From JAJECS01 sp965243625 (GTDB lineage: Bacteria; Chloroflexota; UBA11872): DNA of 64,000 nucleotides. The stretch is taken from contig CBDEVI010000002.1 of NCBI GenBank assembly GCA_965243625.1, positions 806,001 to 870,000 of the forward strand, read 5' to 3'. This document shows positions 1-11,638 of the stretch, in pieces; position 1 is the first letter of the stretch; each line of letters opens with the position of its first letter. The notes beneath the pieces were generated by a model that was given only the letters and a program-made list of their open reading frames with translations, had not been told where the DNA came from and searched no databases. Made by a program: the position numbers and the translations under genes.

Positions 1-2
1 GC

Positions 3-3089
<3,087 letters not shown>

Positions 3090-3102
3090 TAGCGTGCGAG
3101 GC

Positions 3103-3126
3103 GGGCGCCGGAGTGCGCCCTGTTTT
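3103..3126 (+). terminator. Rho-independent terminator or attenuator after rpoC
   Basis: GGGCGC (3103-3108) and GCGCCC (3115-3120) can pair around a six-base loop and are followed by a TTTT-containing run. It lies between the rpoC stop and the GTG start of rpsL. This suggests at least partial separation of the rpoBC unit from the str operon. The T run is short, so efficiency is uncertain. Confidence 0.5.
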
Positions 3127-3161
3127 GTCGTGCCCCTAATTCGACAGACCTTGGTGGTCGT

Positions 3162-3575
3162 GTGCCAACGATAAACCAGCTTGTTCGCAAGGGTCGGCGC
3201 AAGTCACGGCGCAAAGTGACGGCGCCTGCGCTGCACTTCGCCTACAACGGGCTGCGGCGGCGCATGGTGCGCACGCGCGGGGCGCCCCAGAAGCGCGGCG
3301 TGTGCACGCTGGTGCGCACCGTCACACCGCGCAAGCCGAACTCGGCGCTGCGAAAGGTGGCGCGGGTCCGGCTGTCGAACGGGATGGAGGTCACGGCCTA
3401 CATTCCGGGGGAAGGTCACCAACTCCAGGAGCACTCGGTCGTCCTGATTCGCGGCGGACGCGTCAAGGACCTGCCCGGCGTGCGCTACCACGTCGTACGA
3501 GGACCTCTGGACGCCACGGGCGTCGAGAATCGCAAGCAAGGGCGGTCAAAGTACGGCACCAGGCGCGGCGCCTAG
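3162..3575 (+). CDS. rpsL: 30S ribosomal protein S12
   Basis: Decoding-centre protein of the small subunit, 137 aa, GTG start. It is the long form, with about 13 extra residues between the N-terminal segment and the PQKRGVC motif, as in Bacillus and relatives. VKDLPGVRY is intact, including Lys102 and Asp103 (the site methylthiolated by RimO in other bacteria). The 530-loop contact reads TPRKPNSALRK: the lysine mutated in streptomycin-resistant E. coli and Mycobacterium (K43 counting Met) is naturally Arg57 here (CGC at 3330-3332). First gene of the str operon; no clear Shine-Dalgarno sequence precedes it. Confidence 0.97.
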   Translation: MPTINQLVRKGRRKSRRKVTAPALHFAYNGLRRRMVRTRGAPQKRGVCTLVRTVTPRKPNSALRKVARVRLSNGMEVTAYIPGEGHQLQEHSVVLIRGGRVKDLPGVRYHVVRGPLDATGVENRKQGRSKYGTRRGA

Positions 3576-3669
3576 GGTCAGCGCTCCCGTGGAGCAATCG
3601 TTGGCACCGCATCGCCAACGGCTGACTGGAACCCGCGGCCACCCTCACTAACCAGGAGATTTAGCAAAG

Positions 3670-4140
3670 ATGCCTCGCCGGAAGCGCCCCGAGCGGCGAA
3701 TGACCGCACCCGATCCGAAATACAACAACCGGACGGTGGAGCGCTTTATCAACAAGCTGATGCGCCATGGCTACAAGGCCAAGGCGCAGGCCATCGTCTA
3801 CGGCGCCTTCGACATGGTCGAGGAGCGGAGCGGGACGCCGGCGCTCGACGCCTTCGAGGAGGCCATTCGCAACGTCATGCCGCAGATCGAGGTCAAGCCG
3901 CGCCGGGTTGGCGGCGCGACGTACCAGGTGCCGGTCGAGATTCGCGGCGACCGGCGATACTCCCTGGCCGTGCGCTGGCTCATCAGCTCGGCCCGGGCGC
4001 GATCCGGCCGCTCGATGCGTGAGCGCCTGGCCTTCGAGCTTCTCGATGCGGCTTCCGGACAGGGCGGAGCGGTGCGCCGCCGTGAAGAGATGCATCGCAT
4101 GGCCGAGGCGAATCGCGCGTTCGCCATCTACGCGTTTTAG
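3670..4140 (+). CDS. rpsG: 30S ribosomal protein S7
   Basis: Primary 16S rRNA-binding protein of the 30S head, 156 aa, normal family length. The N-terminus (MPRRKRPERR) and the segment YNNRTVERFINKLMRHGYK are typical. ATG is preceded by a clear AGGAGA Shine-Dalgarno sequence at 3655-3660, one of the better ribosome sites in the cluster. About 94 bases separate it from rpsL, and fusA follows after 17 bases, the usual str-operon order. Confidence 0.97.
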   Translation: MPRRKRPERRMTAPDPKYNNRTVERFINKLMRHGYKAKAQAIVYGAFDMVEERSGTPALDAFEEAIRNVMPQIEVKPRRVGGATYQVPVEIRGDRRYSLAVRWLISSARARSGRSMRERLAFELLDAASGQGGAVRRREEMHRMAEANRAFAIYAF

Positions 4141-4157
4141 CCCGAGCCCGACGCACC

Positions 4158-6227
4158 ATGTCCGAATCTGACATCGCGCAAACTCGCAACATCGGCATCA
4201 TCGCCCACATCGATGCCGGCAAGACCACCACGACCGAGCGCATCCTCTTCTACACCGGGCGCATTCATCGCATCGGCGTCATCGACGACGGCACGACCCA
4301 AATGGACTGGATGGCCCAGGAGCGCGAGCGCGGCATCACCATCGTCGCGGCGGCCACGACCTGCTATTGGCAGGACCGGCGCATCAACATCATCGACACG
4401 CCCGGTCACGTAGATTTCACGGCCGAGGTCGAGCGTTCGCTGCGCGTCCTCGATGGCGGGCTGGTGGTGTTCGACGCCGTGCACGGCGTGGAGCCGCAGT
4501 CCGAGACCGTCTGGCGCCAGGCCGACAAGTACGACGTGCCGCGCGTGGCCTTCATCAACAAGATGGATCGCGTGGGGGCCGACCCCGACGCGGCGGTCCG
4601 CTCGATCCGTGAGCGGCTGGGGGCGAATCCGGTTCCGGTGCAGCTTCCCATCGGCCGCGAGCAGGAGTTTCAAGGCGTGGTCGATCTCATCGAGATGCAG
4701 GCCATCGTGTGGCCCGCCGATGCCGTCGCCCAGCCCTCGGTCGAGGACATTCCGGACGACTTGGCCGAAGTGGCGGTCGTGGCGCGGATGCAACTGCTCG
4801 AAGCCCTGAGTGAATTTGACGATCACATCGCCGAGCTCTACCTGAACGACGAAGACGTCGACGCCGAGGCGATGATCGCCGCGCTGCGGCGCGGAACCAT
4901 TGAGTCGCTGCTGGTGCCGGTGCTGTTTGGCAGCGCGTTGCGCAACCGGGGCATCGAGCTGGTGCTCGACGCCGTGGTGCGTTACCTGCCCTCGCCGCTG
5001 GACGTGCCGCCGGTTCGCGGCATCGATCCTGCGACCGATGAGACACTCGAGCGCGGGGCGTCGGAAGACGCGCCGTTTGCGGCGCTGGCATTCAAAATGG
5101 TGGCGGACCCGCATTCGGGCAAGCTGGCGTACTTTCGGGTCTACTCGGGGCGGATCGAGCCCGGCACGACCGTTCTCAACGTTGGGACGGGCAAGCGGCA
5201 ACGCCTGAGCCGGGTGCTCCGCATGCATGCCGACAAGCGCGAGGAGATCAAGGATCCCATCGTGCCGGGCGATATCGTCGCCGCCGTTGGCATGCGCGAC
5301 GTGAGCACCGGCGACACGCTGGCCGACCCGGCGCACCCCGTGCTGCTGGAGTCGATTACGTTCCCCGACCCGGTCGTGACGATCGCCATCGAGCCCAAGA
5401 GCCGCGCGGATCAAGACCGCATCATCACGGCGCTGGGCAAGCTCGGCGACGAAGACCCGACCTTCCAGGTGCGAAGCGACGAGGAAACGGGCCAGACGCT
5501 GATTGCCGGCATGGGCGAGCTGCACCTCGAAGTGATCGTGGACCGCCTGCTGCGCGAGTTTCGCGTCGGCGCCAACGTGGGCCGCCCGCAGGTGGCCTAT
5601 CGCGAACGCCCCTTGCGGGCCGTGCAGGCGCCGGGACGCTTCATCCGCCAGACCGGCGGGCGCGGGCAGTATGGCCACGTGGTCGTCGAGCTCGAGCCGC
5701 TGGAGCCGGGCGCGGGCGTCGAGATCGAGACGCGAATCGTGGGCGGCGCAATTCCGGTCAGCTTCTTGCCGGCCGCGGAACGCGGGGCGCGGCGTGCGCT
5801 GACCGGAGGACTGCAGGGCTTTCAGGTCATCGATGTGCGGATCCGCATCGTCGACGGCTCGTTCCACGAGGTGGACTCATCCGAGCTTGCTTTTGAAATC
5901 GCCGGATCGTGGGCGGTGGAAGAGGCCCTGCGACGATCGGGAACCGCGGTCCTCGAGCCCGTGATGGCCGTCGACGTCGTGATTCCCGACGAATACGTGG
6001 GCGACGTGCTGACGGGCCTGCTGTCCAAGCGGGGCGACGTCCAGGGGACCGAGCCGAGGGGCGGGTCGAGCGTAATTCGCGCGGAAGTACCGCTGGCCAC
6101 AATGTTTGGGTACGCTAGTGCGTTACGCTCGGCCACTCAGGGCCGGGGTACGTTTTCGATGGAGTTTTCACACTACGCCGTCCGGCCGGGGGCCGGGACG
6201 GGACAGGAAGTTCTGACAGGAGTCTAG
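4158..6227 (+). CDS. fusA: Elongation factor G
   Basis: Ribosomal translocase GTPase, 689 aa. Visible motifs are the P-loop AHIDAGKT (residues 16-23), the effector segment RGITI, DTPGHVDF and NKMD, followed by the domain II-V regions (GELHLEV, GRGQYGHV). The length is that of canonical EF-G. The ATG lies 17 bases after rpsG in the str operon, so the product is made together with S12, S7 and EF-Tu. Nothing points to a specialised paralogue such as a tetracycline-resistance protein. Confidence 0.97.
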   Translation: MSESDIAQTRNIGIIAHIDAGKTTTTERILFYTGRIHRIGVIDDGTTQMDWMAQERERGITIVAAATTCYWQDRRINIIDTPGHVDFTAEVERSLRVLDGGLVVFDAVHGVEPQSETVWRQADKYDVPRVAFINKMDRVGADPDAAVRSIRERLGANPVPVQLPIGREQEFQGVVDLIEMQAIVWPADAVAQPSVEDIPDDLAEVAVVARMQLLEALSEFDDHIAELYLNDEDVDAEAMIAALRRGTIESLLVPVLFGSALRNRGIELVLDAVVRYLPSPLDVPPVRGIDPATDETLERGASEDAPFAALAFKMVADPHSGKLAYFRVYSGRIEPGTTVLNVGTGKRQRLSRVLRMHADKREEIKDPIVPGDIVAAVGMRDVSTGDTLADPAHPVLLESITFPDPVVTIAIEPKSRADQDRIITALGKLGDEDPTFQVRSDEETGQTLIAGMGELHLEVIVDRLLREFRVGANVGRPQVAYRERPLRAVQAPGRFIRQTGGRGQYGHVVVELEPLEPGAGVEIETRIVGGAIPVSFLPAAERGARRALTGGLQGFQVIDVRIRIVDGSFHEVDSSELAFEIAGSWAVEEALRRSGTAVLEPVMAVDVVIPDEYVGDVLTGLLSKRGDVQGTEPRGGSSVIRAEVPLATMFGYASALRSATQGRGTFSMEFSHYAVRPGAGTGQEVLTGV

Positions 6228-6268
6228 GCGCGGGGCCGCATGGCCAGCGCATCAGGAGCACGCAGCGA

Positions 6269-7471
6269 ATGGGACGAGTCAAATTCGAACGCACGAAGCC
6301 GCACGTCAACGTCGGCACCATCGGCCATGTCGACCATGGCAAGACCACGCTCACGGCAGCCATCACCAAAGTGCTGTCGCTGAAGGGCTTGGCGCAGTTC
6401 GAGGCGTTCGACGCCATCGACAAGGCCCCCGAGGAACGCGAGCGAGGCATCACGATTTCGATCGCTCACGTGGAGTACGAAAGCGATAGCCGGCACTACG
6501 CGCACATCGACGCGCCGGGCCACCGCGACTACATCAAGAACATGATCACCGGCGCGGCGCAGATGGACGGCGCCATCCTGGTGGTGAGCGCCCCCGACGG
6601 CCCCATGCCGCAAACCTTCGAGCACGTGCTGCTGGCACGACAGGTCGAGGTGGGCGCGATCGTGGTCTACCTCAACAAGGTCGACATGGTCGACGACGAG
6701 GAGCTGCTGGAGTTGGTGGAGCTCGAGCTGCGCGACCTCCTGAACAAGTACGAGTTTCCGGGCGACGACGTGCCGATCGTGCGCGGCAGCGCTCTGCATG
6801 CGCTGGAGTCGGAGAGCACCGATGCGGACTCGCCGGAGTTCGCGCCGATTCTCGAGTTGGTCGACACGATCGACACCTACTTCGAGGAGCCGCAGCGCCC
6901 AGTCGACGAGCCGTTCCTGATGCCCATCGAGGATGTCTTCGGCATCAAGGGGCGTGGAACGGTGGTGACGGGACGCGTCGAGCGCGGCGTGATCACGCCC
7001 GGCGAGGAAGTCGACATTGTCGGCATGCGCGACCTGGTGGACCGCCGCGTGTGCACGGGCGTCGAGATGTTCCGCAAGACCCTCGACTCGGGCGTGGCCG
7101 GCGACAACGTCGGCTGCCTGCTCCGGGGCATCGAGCGGCACGAGGTCGAGCGCGGCATGGTGTTGGCCGCTCCGGGCTCCATTACGCCGCACACGGAGTT
7201 CATGGCGAACGTCTACGTCCTGACCAAGGATGAGGGCGGGCGCCACACCCCGTTCTTCAACGGCTATCGCCCGCAGTTCTACATCCACACCACCGACGTC
7301 ACCGGTGAGGTCAACCTGCCGGAAGGCACTGAAATGTGCGTGCCCGGCGACAACATCGAGATGACGGTGAAGCTCGGCGCCCCAGTGGCCCTCGAAGACG
7401 GCGTGCACTTTGCCATTCGCGAAGGCGGCGTGACGGTTGGCGCCGGCGTCGTGACGAAGATCGTCAACTAG
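6269..7471 (+). CDS. tuf: Elongation factor Tu
   Basis: GTPase that delivers aminoacyl-tRNA to the ribosome, 400 aa. The P-loop GHVDHGKT is at residues 19-26, then RGITI and NKVD; the usual DCPGH is DAPGH here. Domains II and III are recognisable (GRGTVVTGRVERG; the C-terminal GGVTVGAGVVTKI). The ATG is preceded by a weak purine-rich stretch. It sits between fusA and rpsJ, with rpsJ starting 6 bases after the stop, so the str and S10 operons are joined here. Confidence 0.97.
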   Translation: MGRVKFERTKPHVNVGTIGHVDHGKTTLTAAITKVLSLKGLAQFEAFDAIDKAPEERERGITISIAHVEYESDSRHYAHIDAPGHRDYIKNMITGAAQMDGAILVVSAPDGPMPQTFEHVLLARQVEVGAIVVYLNKVDMVDDEELLELVELELRDLLNKYEFPGDDVPIVRGSALHALESESTDADSPEFAPILELVDTIDTYFEEPQRPVDEPFLMPIEDVFGIKGRGTVVTGRVERGVITPGEEVDIVGMRDLVDRRVCTGVEMFRKTLDSGVAGDNVGCLLRGIERHEVERGMVLAAPGSITPHTEFMANVYVLTKDEGGRHTPFFNGYRPQFYIHTTDVTGEVNLPEGTEMCVPGDNIEMTVKLGAPVALEDGVHFAIREGGVTVGAGVVTKIVN

Positions 7472-7476
7472 CTGCC

Positions 7477-7866
7477 ATGGCCGAGGCACGCGCACCCGCC
7501 GACACTCCGGCCGAACCGTCGGCCGGGCGGCCAGCCAGTGGGCGCGCCCGGCGACAGGCCCCGCGACAGCGGATTCGCATTCGCCTCAAGGCCTACGATC
7601 ACAAGGTGCTGGACGATGCCGCCCGACGCATCATCGAGGCGGCGGATCGCACCGGGGCGGACGTGCGCGGACCAATCCCGCTTCCCACGCAGAAGAAGAA
7701 GTGGACGGTTATTCGTTCACCCTTCATCGACAAGGATTCGCGAGAGCAGTTCGAGATGCGCACCCATAAGCGGCTGATCGACGTGATCGACCCGACGCAG
7801 CAGACGATGGACGAGCTGCTGCGGCTGCAGCTTGCGGCCGGCGTCGACATCGAGCTGAAGTCCTAG
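7477..7866 (+). CDS. rpsJ: 30S ribosomal protein S10 with N-terminal extension
   Basis: S10 of the 30S head, also a possible antitermination partner of NusB. The conserved body starts with QRIRIRLKAYDH and contains GPIPLPT. The family is normally about 102-105 aa; the first ATG gives 129 aa, with about 26 extra residues rich in Ala, Pro, Gly and Arg. No other ATG, GTG or TTG lies closer to the conserved body, and the ATG is only 5 bases after the tuf stop, so the extension is probably real. Confidence 0.93.
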   Translation: MAEARAPADTPAEPSAGRPASGRARRQAPRQRIRIRLKAYDHKVLDDAARRIIEAADRTGADVRGPIPLPTQKKKWTVIRSPFIDKDSREQFEMRTHKRLIDVIDPTQQTMDELLRLQLAAGVDIELKS

Positions 7867-7870
7867 CGGC

Positions 7871-8509
7871 ATGGCTACCGGAATCCTCGGGCGCAAGCTC
7901 GGCATGACCCAGCGCTTCGACGACGCTGGGCGCGCGTTCGGCGTGACGCTGATCGAAGCCGGACCGTGCACGGTGACCGACGTGCGGACGGTGGAGCGTG
8001 ATGGCTATATCGCGCTGCAACTGGGATTCGACGAGACCCGCGATTCACGGCTGTCGCGCGCGGAGCGGGGACACCTGCAGGACGCGCCGGCCTACCGCGT
8101 GCTGCGCGAGTTTCGCCTCGACAGTGCGCCTGACCTCGACGTGGGCGCCGAAGTGCGGGCCGACGTGTTTGCGCCCGGCGACCTGGTTGACGTGACCGGC
8201 GTCTCGAAGGGCAAGGGCTTTGCGGGTGTCGTGCGGCGTCACAACTTTCGCGGTGGGCCGCGCACGCATGGCCAGTCCGACCGGGAGCGCGCCCCCGGAT
8301 CCGTGGGCGCGGGCACCACGCCGAGCCGCGTGTTCAAGGGCATGCGCATGGCCGGCCGCATGGGCGGCAAGCGCGTGACCGCCAAGCGCCTGCGCGTGGA
8401 GCACGTGGACGCGGAGAAGAACTACATCGTCTTGCGCGGCGCGGTGCCCGGTCCGCGCCAGGGGATTCTCGCGGTCCGACCGACGTCGCGACATGGGAGC
8501 CGAGATTGA
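7871..8509 (+). CDS. rplC: 50S ribosomal protein L3
   Basis: Early-assembly 23S rRNA-binding protein near the peptidyl-transferase centre, 212 aa. GILGRKLGMTQ, the segment VTGVSKGKGFAG and the basic loop with GSVGAGTTPSRVFKG are all present; the Gln methylated by PrmB in other bacteria would lie in the HGQSD segment. The ATG is 4 bases after rpsJ. The stop TGA overlaps the rplD ATG by one base (TGATG), implying translational coupling. Confidence 0.96.
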   Translation: MATGILGRKLGMTQRFDDAGRAFGVTLIEAGPCTVTDVRTVERDGYIALQLGFDETRDSRLSRAERGHLQDAPAYRVLREFRLDSAPDLDVGAEVRADVFAPGDLVDVTGVSKGKGFAGVVRRHNFRGGPRTHGQSDRERAPGSVGAGTTPSRVFKGMRMAGRMGGKRVTAKRLRVEHVDAEKNYIVLRGAVPGPRQGILAVRPTSRHGSRD

Positions 8510-9114
8510 TGGCTGCCAAGGACGTGGCGCCGATCGCGCCGGTCGAAACCGATCTTTTCGGCGAGCCCGGAGCGCGGGACGAGCTTCTGCGTCGGGCGTC
8601 CGTCGTCGGCGCGCAGCGCCGTCGGCAAAGCACGAGCAGCACGCAGACGCGTGGTGAGGTAACGGCGAGCGCGCAAAAGCTCTACCGCCAGAAGGGCGTG
8701 GGACGCGCGCGCGCCGGCAGCGCGTCCGCCGGACAACGGCGGGGCGGCGCCGTCACGTTTGGGCCCCGTCCGCGCACGGTTCGGCGACGGCTCAGTCGTC
8801 GCGAGCGGCGCGAGGCGCTGCGCAGCTTGCTGGCGCAAAAGGCGCAGGCGGACCGCGTGCATCGCGTCGAGACCTGGGGAGATTCGCCCAAGACCAAGGA
8901 ACGCGCGGCCTGGCTGGCAGACGCCGGTTTGGCCGGACGTTTGCTGCTGCTCGATACCGAACCGCCCGAGACGCTGCGGCGATCCTCACGCAACATTCCG
9001 GGCGTGACGGTGGAGCGCGCCGATGCCGTGGGGTTCATGGATATCGCCGCGGCCGACCACGTCGTGGCGACCGACGCCGCGCTCGACATCCTGCGGGGAG
9101 ACCACAATGGCTGA
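8509..9114 (+). CDS. rplD: 50S ribosomal protein L4
   Basis: Exit-tunnel protein L4, 201 aa. The tunnel loop is recognisable (LYRQKGVGRARAGS, GGAVTFGPRPR) and the C-terminal globular part is canonical. I chose ATG 8509, which overlaps the rplC stop by one base, over the TTG directly before it. In E. coli L4 represses its own S10 operon; nothing here shows whether that applies. The end overlaps rplW by 8 bases. Confidence 0.95.
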   Translation: MAAKDVAPIAPVETDLFGEPGARDELLRRASVVGAQRRRQSTSSTQTRGEVTASAQKLYRQKGVGRARAGSASAGQRRGGAVTFGPRPRTVRRRLSRRERREALRSLLAQKAQADRVHRVETWGDSPKTKERAAWLADAGLAGRLLLLDTEPPETLRRSSRNIPGVTVERADAVGFMDIAAADHVVATDAALDILRGDHNG

Positions 9115-9394
9115 CCCCGGGGACGTCGTGATTCGACCGGTGGTAACCGAGAAATCGACCACGCTCGTGGAGGACCGCAAGTACGTGTTCGAAGTGCATC
9201 CCACGGCGTCCAAGCACATGATCCGGGCAGCCGTTGAGGCCCTGTTCCGCGTGGACGTCACCAACGTGAACGTGATGAATCTCCGCGGCAAGCCGCGGCG
9301 GTTTGGGCGCTTCACCGGCCACCGATCGTCCAAGCGCAAGGCCATTGTGACCCTCGCCGAGGGGCACGCCATCGACATTTACCCGGGTAACTAG
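9107..9394 (+). CDS. rplW: 50S ribosomal protein L23
   Basis: Exit-tunnel rim protein and docking site for SRP and trigger factor, 95 aa. VIRPVVTEKST, the YVFEVHPTASK segment and the basic loop NLRGKPRRFGRFTG are diagnostic. The ATG at 9107 lies inside the end of rplD; the overlap reads ATGGCTGA, where the stop of one gene sits in the first codons of the next. The same 8-base arrangement recurs at four other junctions in this window. Confidence 0.95.
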   Translation: MADPGDVVIRPVVTEKSTTLVEDRKYVFEVHPTASKHMIRAAVEALFRVDVTNVNVMNLRGKPRRFGRFTGHRSSKRKAIVTLAEGHAIDIYPGN

Positions 9395-9396
9395 GC

Positions 9397-10227
9397 ATGG
9401 GACTCCGCACCTACGATCCGACTTCTCCGGGGCGCCGGGGCTACGTGTCGGTCGATCACGAGGAAGTGACCGAGTCCAAGCCGCACAAGCCGCTGCTGCG
9501 ACCGCTGACCGAGCGAGCCGGACGCAACAACCAGGGGCGCATTACGGTGCGTCACCGCGGCGGCGGCGCCAAGCGGCGCTACCGCGTGATTGACTGGCGC
9601 CGCAACAAGCCGGGTGTGCCCGCAACCGTCACGAGCATCGAATACGACCCGAACCGTTCGGCCCACATCGCGTTGCTCGTGTATGCCGACGGCGAGAAGC
9701 GCTACATCCTGGCGCCGCAAGGCCTGCGGGTGGGCGCCGAAGTCGTGTCGGGGCCAACGGCCGAGCCACGCGTGGGCAATGCCATGCGCCTGGCGGATAT
9801 GCCCGCAGGAACCGAGGTGCATGCCGTCGAGCTGGTGCCCGGTGGCGGGGCCAAGCTGATTCGCAGCGCGGGCATGGGCGGACAGCTGATGGCCAAGGAC
9901 CGCGGTCTGGCCACGCTGCGGCTGCCGTCGGGCGAGATGCGGCAGGTGCCGCTGGCCGGAATGGCCACCGTGGGTCGCGTCGGGAACCAGGATCACAGCA
10001 ATCAATCGGCCGGCAAGGCCGGGCGCATTCGCTGGCGCCGCCGCCGGCCGCAGGTGCGCGGCTCGGCCATGACGCCGCGCGACCATCCCCACGGCGGCGG
10101 CGAAGGGAAGGCCCCCGTGGGACTCCCCGGCCCGAAGACGCCGTGGGGCAAGCCGGCCCAAGGGCGGCGGACCCGCCTCGGGCGGCGCCGCAGCGATCGC
10201 TATATCATTCGACGCCGCAGGAGATAG
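9397..10227 (+). CDS. rplB: 50S ribosomal protein L2
   Basis: Universal 23S rRNA-binding protein needed for subunit joining and peptidyl transfer, 276 aa, canonical length. GRITVRHRGGGAKRRYR and the C-terminal DHPHGGGEGKAPVG motif, which holds the near-active-site histidine, are intact. The ATG follows the rplW stop with two bases between. Only rpsS, 6 bases downstream, gets a visible Shine-Dalgarno (AGGAG) from within the end of this gene. Confidence 0.97.
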   Translation: MGLRTYDPTSPGRRGYVSVDHEEVTESKPHKPLLRPLTERAGRNNQGRITVRHRGGGAKRRYRVIDWRRNKPGVPATVTSIEYDPNRSAHIALLVYADGEKRYILAPQGLRVGAEVVSGPTAEPRVGNAMRLADMPAGTEVHAVELVPGGGAKLIRSAGMGGQLMAKDRGLATLRLPSGEMRQVPLAGMATVGRVGNQDHSNQSAGKAGRIRWRRRRPQVRGSAMTPRDHPHGGGEGKAPVGLPGPKTPWGKPAQGRRTRLGRRRSDRYIIRRRRR

Positions 10228-10233
10228 CGCAGC

Positions 10234-10539
10234 ATGTCACGAAGCTCGAAAAAAGGCTGGTACATCGACCCCAAGCTGGAGAAGCGTGTGGCCGAGGCCA
10301 GCCGCAGCCGGCAAAAGCAGGTCATTCGCACCTGGAGCCGGGCAAGCGTGATCCATCCCGAAATGGTTGGGCTCACCATCGCCGTGCATGACGGTCGACG
10401 CCACGTGCCCGTGTACGTCACGGAGAACATGGTGGGCCATCGCCTCGGCGAATTCGCGCCCACTCGCACCTATCGCAGCCACAGCCAGGCCGGGTCGCGC
10501 GCGGCGGCGGCGGCGGCGCAACAGCAGGGAGCACGCTAG
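10234..10539 (+). CDS. rpsS: 30S ribosomal protein S19
   Basis: S19 of the 30S head, 101 aa. It begins MSRSSKKGWYID and carries the conserved segment VIHPEMVGLTIAVHDGR and then ENMVGHRLGEFAPTRTYR. The last 18 residues are an Ala-rich low-complexity tail (a run of six Ala, then QQQ). The start is supported by AGGAG upstream. Normal S10-operon position between rplB and rplV. Confidence 0.96.
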   Translation: MSRSSKKGWYIDPKLEKRVAEASRSRQKQVIRTWSRASVIHPEMVGLTIAVHDGRRHVPVYVTENMVGHRLGEFAPTRTYRSHSQAGSRAAAAAAQQQGAR

Positions 10540-10543
10540 GCGC

Positions 10544-10882
10544 ATGCAAGTGTGGGCAACGGCCAAGTACGTTCGCATGGCGCCGCGACGCGCGCGTCTG
10601 GTGGCCAACGAGGTTCGGGGATTGCGCCCGGAGGTCGCCCTGGCGACGCTGGCGCACCTGCCGCAGCGAGCGGCGTTCGAGATTGCCAAGGTGCTGAAAT
10701 CGGCATTGGCGAACGCCGAGCACAATTACGGCCTGGAGCGCGAAAGCCTGGTTGTCCGGGACGTGCGCATCGATCAAGGGCCGTCGCTGAAACGCTATCG
10801 CGCGAAAGCTCGCGGGCGTCCGGGGTTCTATCGGAAGCGGTCCGCCCACATCACCGTCGTCGTGGACGACGAAAGCGAATAA
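10544..10882 (+). CDS. rplV: 50S ribosomal protein L22
   Basis: Exit-tunnel protein L22, 112 aa, of standard size. ATAKYVRMAPRRARLVANEVRG and the tunnel beta-hairpin (RYRAKARGRPGFYRKRSAHI) are recognised; mutations in that hairpin give macrolide resistance in other species, and nothing here looks abnormal. The ATG at 10544 is 4 bases after rpsS; rpsC follows with a 2-base gap (TAAGCATG). Confidence 0.95.
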   Translation: MQVWATAKYVRMAPRRARLVANEVRGLRPEVALATLAHLPQRAAFEIAKVLKSALANAEHNYGLERESLVVRDVRIDQGPSLKRYRAKARGRPGFYRKRSAHITVVVDDESE

Positions 10883-10884
10883 GC

Positions 10885-11634
10885 ATGGGCCGGAAAGTTC
10901 ACCCAATCGCCTATCGCCTCGGATACACGAAGCGCTGGCTCAGCACGTGGTACGCCGACCGTGACTACACCGCGCTGCTGGCCGAGGATTTCCAGATCCG
11001 CAAGATCGTGCGGCAATTCCTGGACAACCCGCCCGGTCGACGCGATCAGCGCCGCGGCGGACGGCGGCGCGGATTCGGCGCCGGCGTCTCGCGAATCGAG
11101 ATCGAACGCCAGGTCAGCCAGCTGCGCGTGATCATTCACACGGCGCGACCCGGCATCGTGATCGGTCGTGGGGGAAGCAACCGCGAGGAGATTCAGCGCC
11201 TGCTGGAGTTGCACACGAAAAAGCGCACCGTTGTGGACGTCCAGGAGATCGGCCAGCCCGAGCTGGACGCGTTTCTGGTGGCGCGCAACGTGGCCGAGCA
11301 GCTGGAGCGCCGGGTGTCCTTCCGACGGGCCATGAAGGTCACCGCTGAGCGCAGCATGCGCGCCGGCGCTCTGGGCGTGAAGGTCATGGTGAGCGGCCGC
11401 CTGGGCGGGCGCGAGATGGCGCGAACCGAGTTCGAGCTCAGCGGCACGGTGCCGCTGCAGACGCTCGACGCCGACATCGACTACGGCTTCACGGAGGCTC
11501 GCACGGCGCAAGGGCGTATCGGCGTGAAGGCCTGGATCCATCGCCGAGACGCGCTGAGCGATACCGCCGACATGCTGGCCGGCCGCGTGGGCCGGACGGG
11601 GATGGGCGGTCGACGCGCCCCGAGAGGCAACTAG
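10885..11634 (+). CDS. rpsC: 30S ribosomal protein S3 with Arg/Gly insert
   Basis: S3 lines the mRNA entry tunnel, 249 aa. MGRKVHPIAYRLGY, the KH-domain GXXG-type segment (GRGGSNREE) and the C-terminal VSGRLGGREMART are diagnostic. Between the N-terminal helix (VRQFL) and VSRIEIER there is an insertion of about 17 residues rich in Arg and Gly, not present in E. coli S3. The insert is encoded at about 11026-11085. The ATG is 2 bases after rplV. Confidence 0.95.
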   Translation: MGRKVHPIAYRLGYTKRWLSTWYADRDYTALLAEDFQIRKIVRQFLDNPPGRRDQRRGGRRRGFGAGVSRIEIERQVSQLRVIIHTARPGIVIGRGGSNREEIQRLLELHTKKRTVVDVQEIGQPELDAFLVARNVAEQLERRVSFRRAMKVTAERSMRAGALGVKVMVSGRLGGREMARTEFELSGTVPLQTLDADIDYGFTEARTAQGRIGVKAWIHRRDALSDTADMLAGRVGRTGMGGRRAPRGN

Positions 11635-11638
11635 CACC

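Noticed and set aside
4137..5867. Long minus-strand open frame of 576 codons over fusA
   Set aside because: It is antisense to a clear EF-G gene. High-GC third positions keep the opposite frame open; the product is His/Arg-rich and matches no family.
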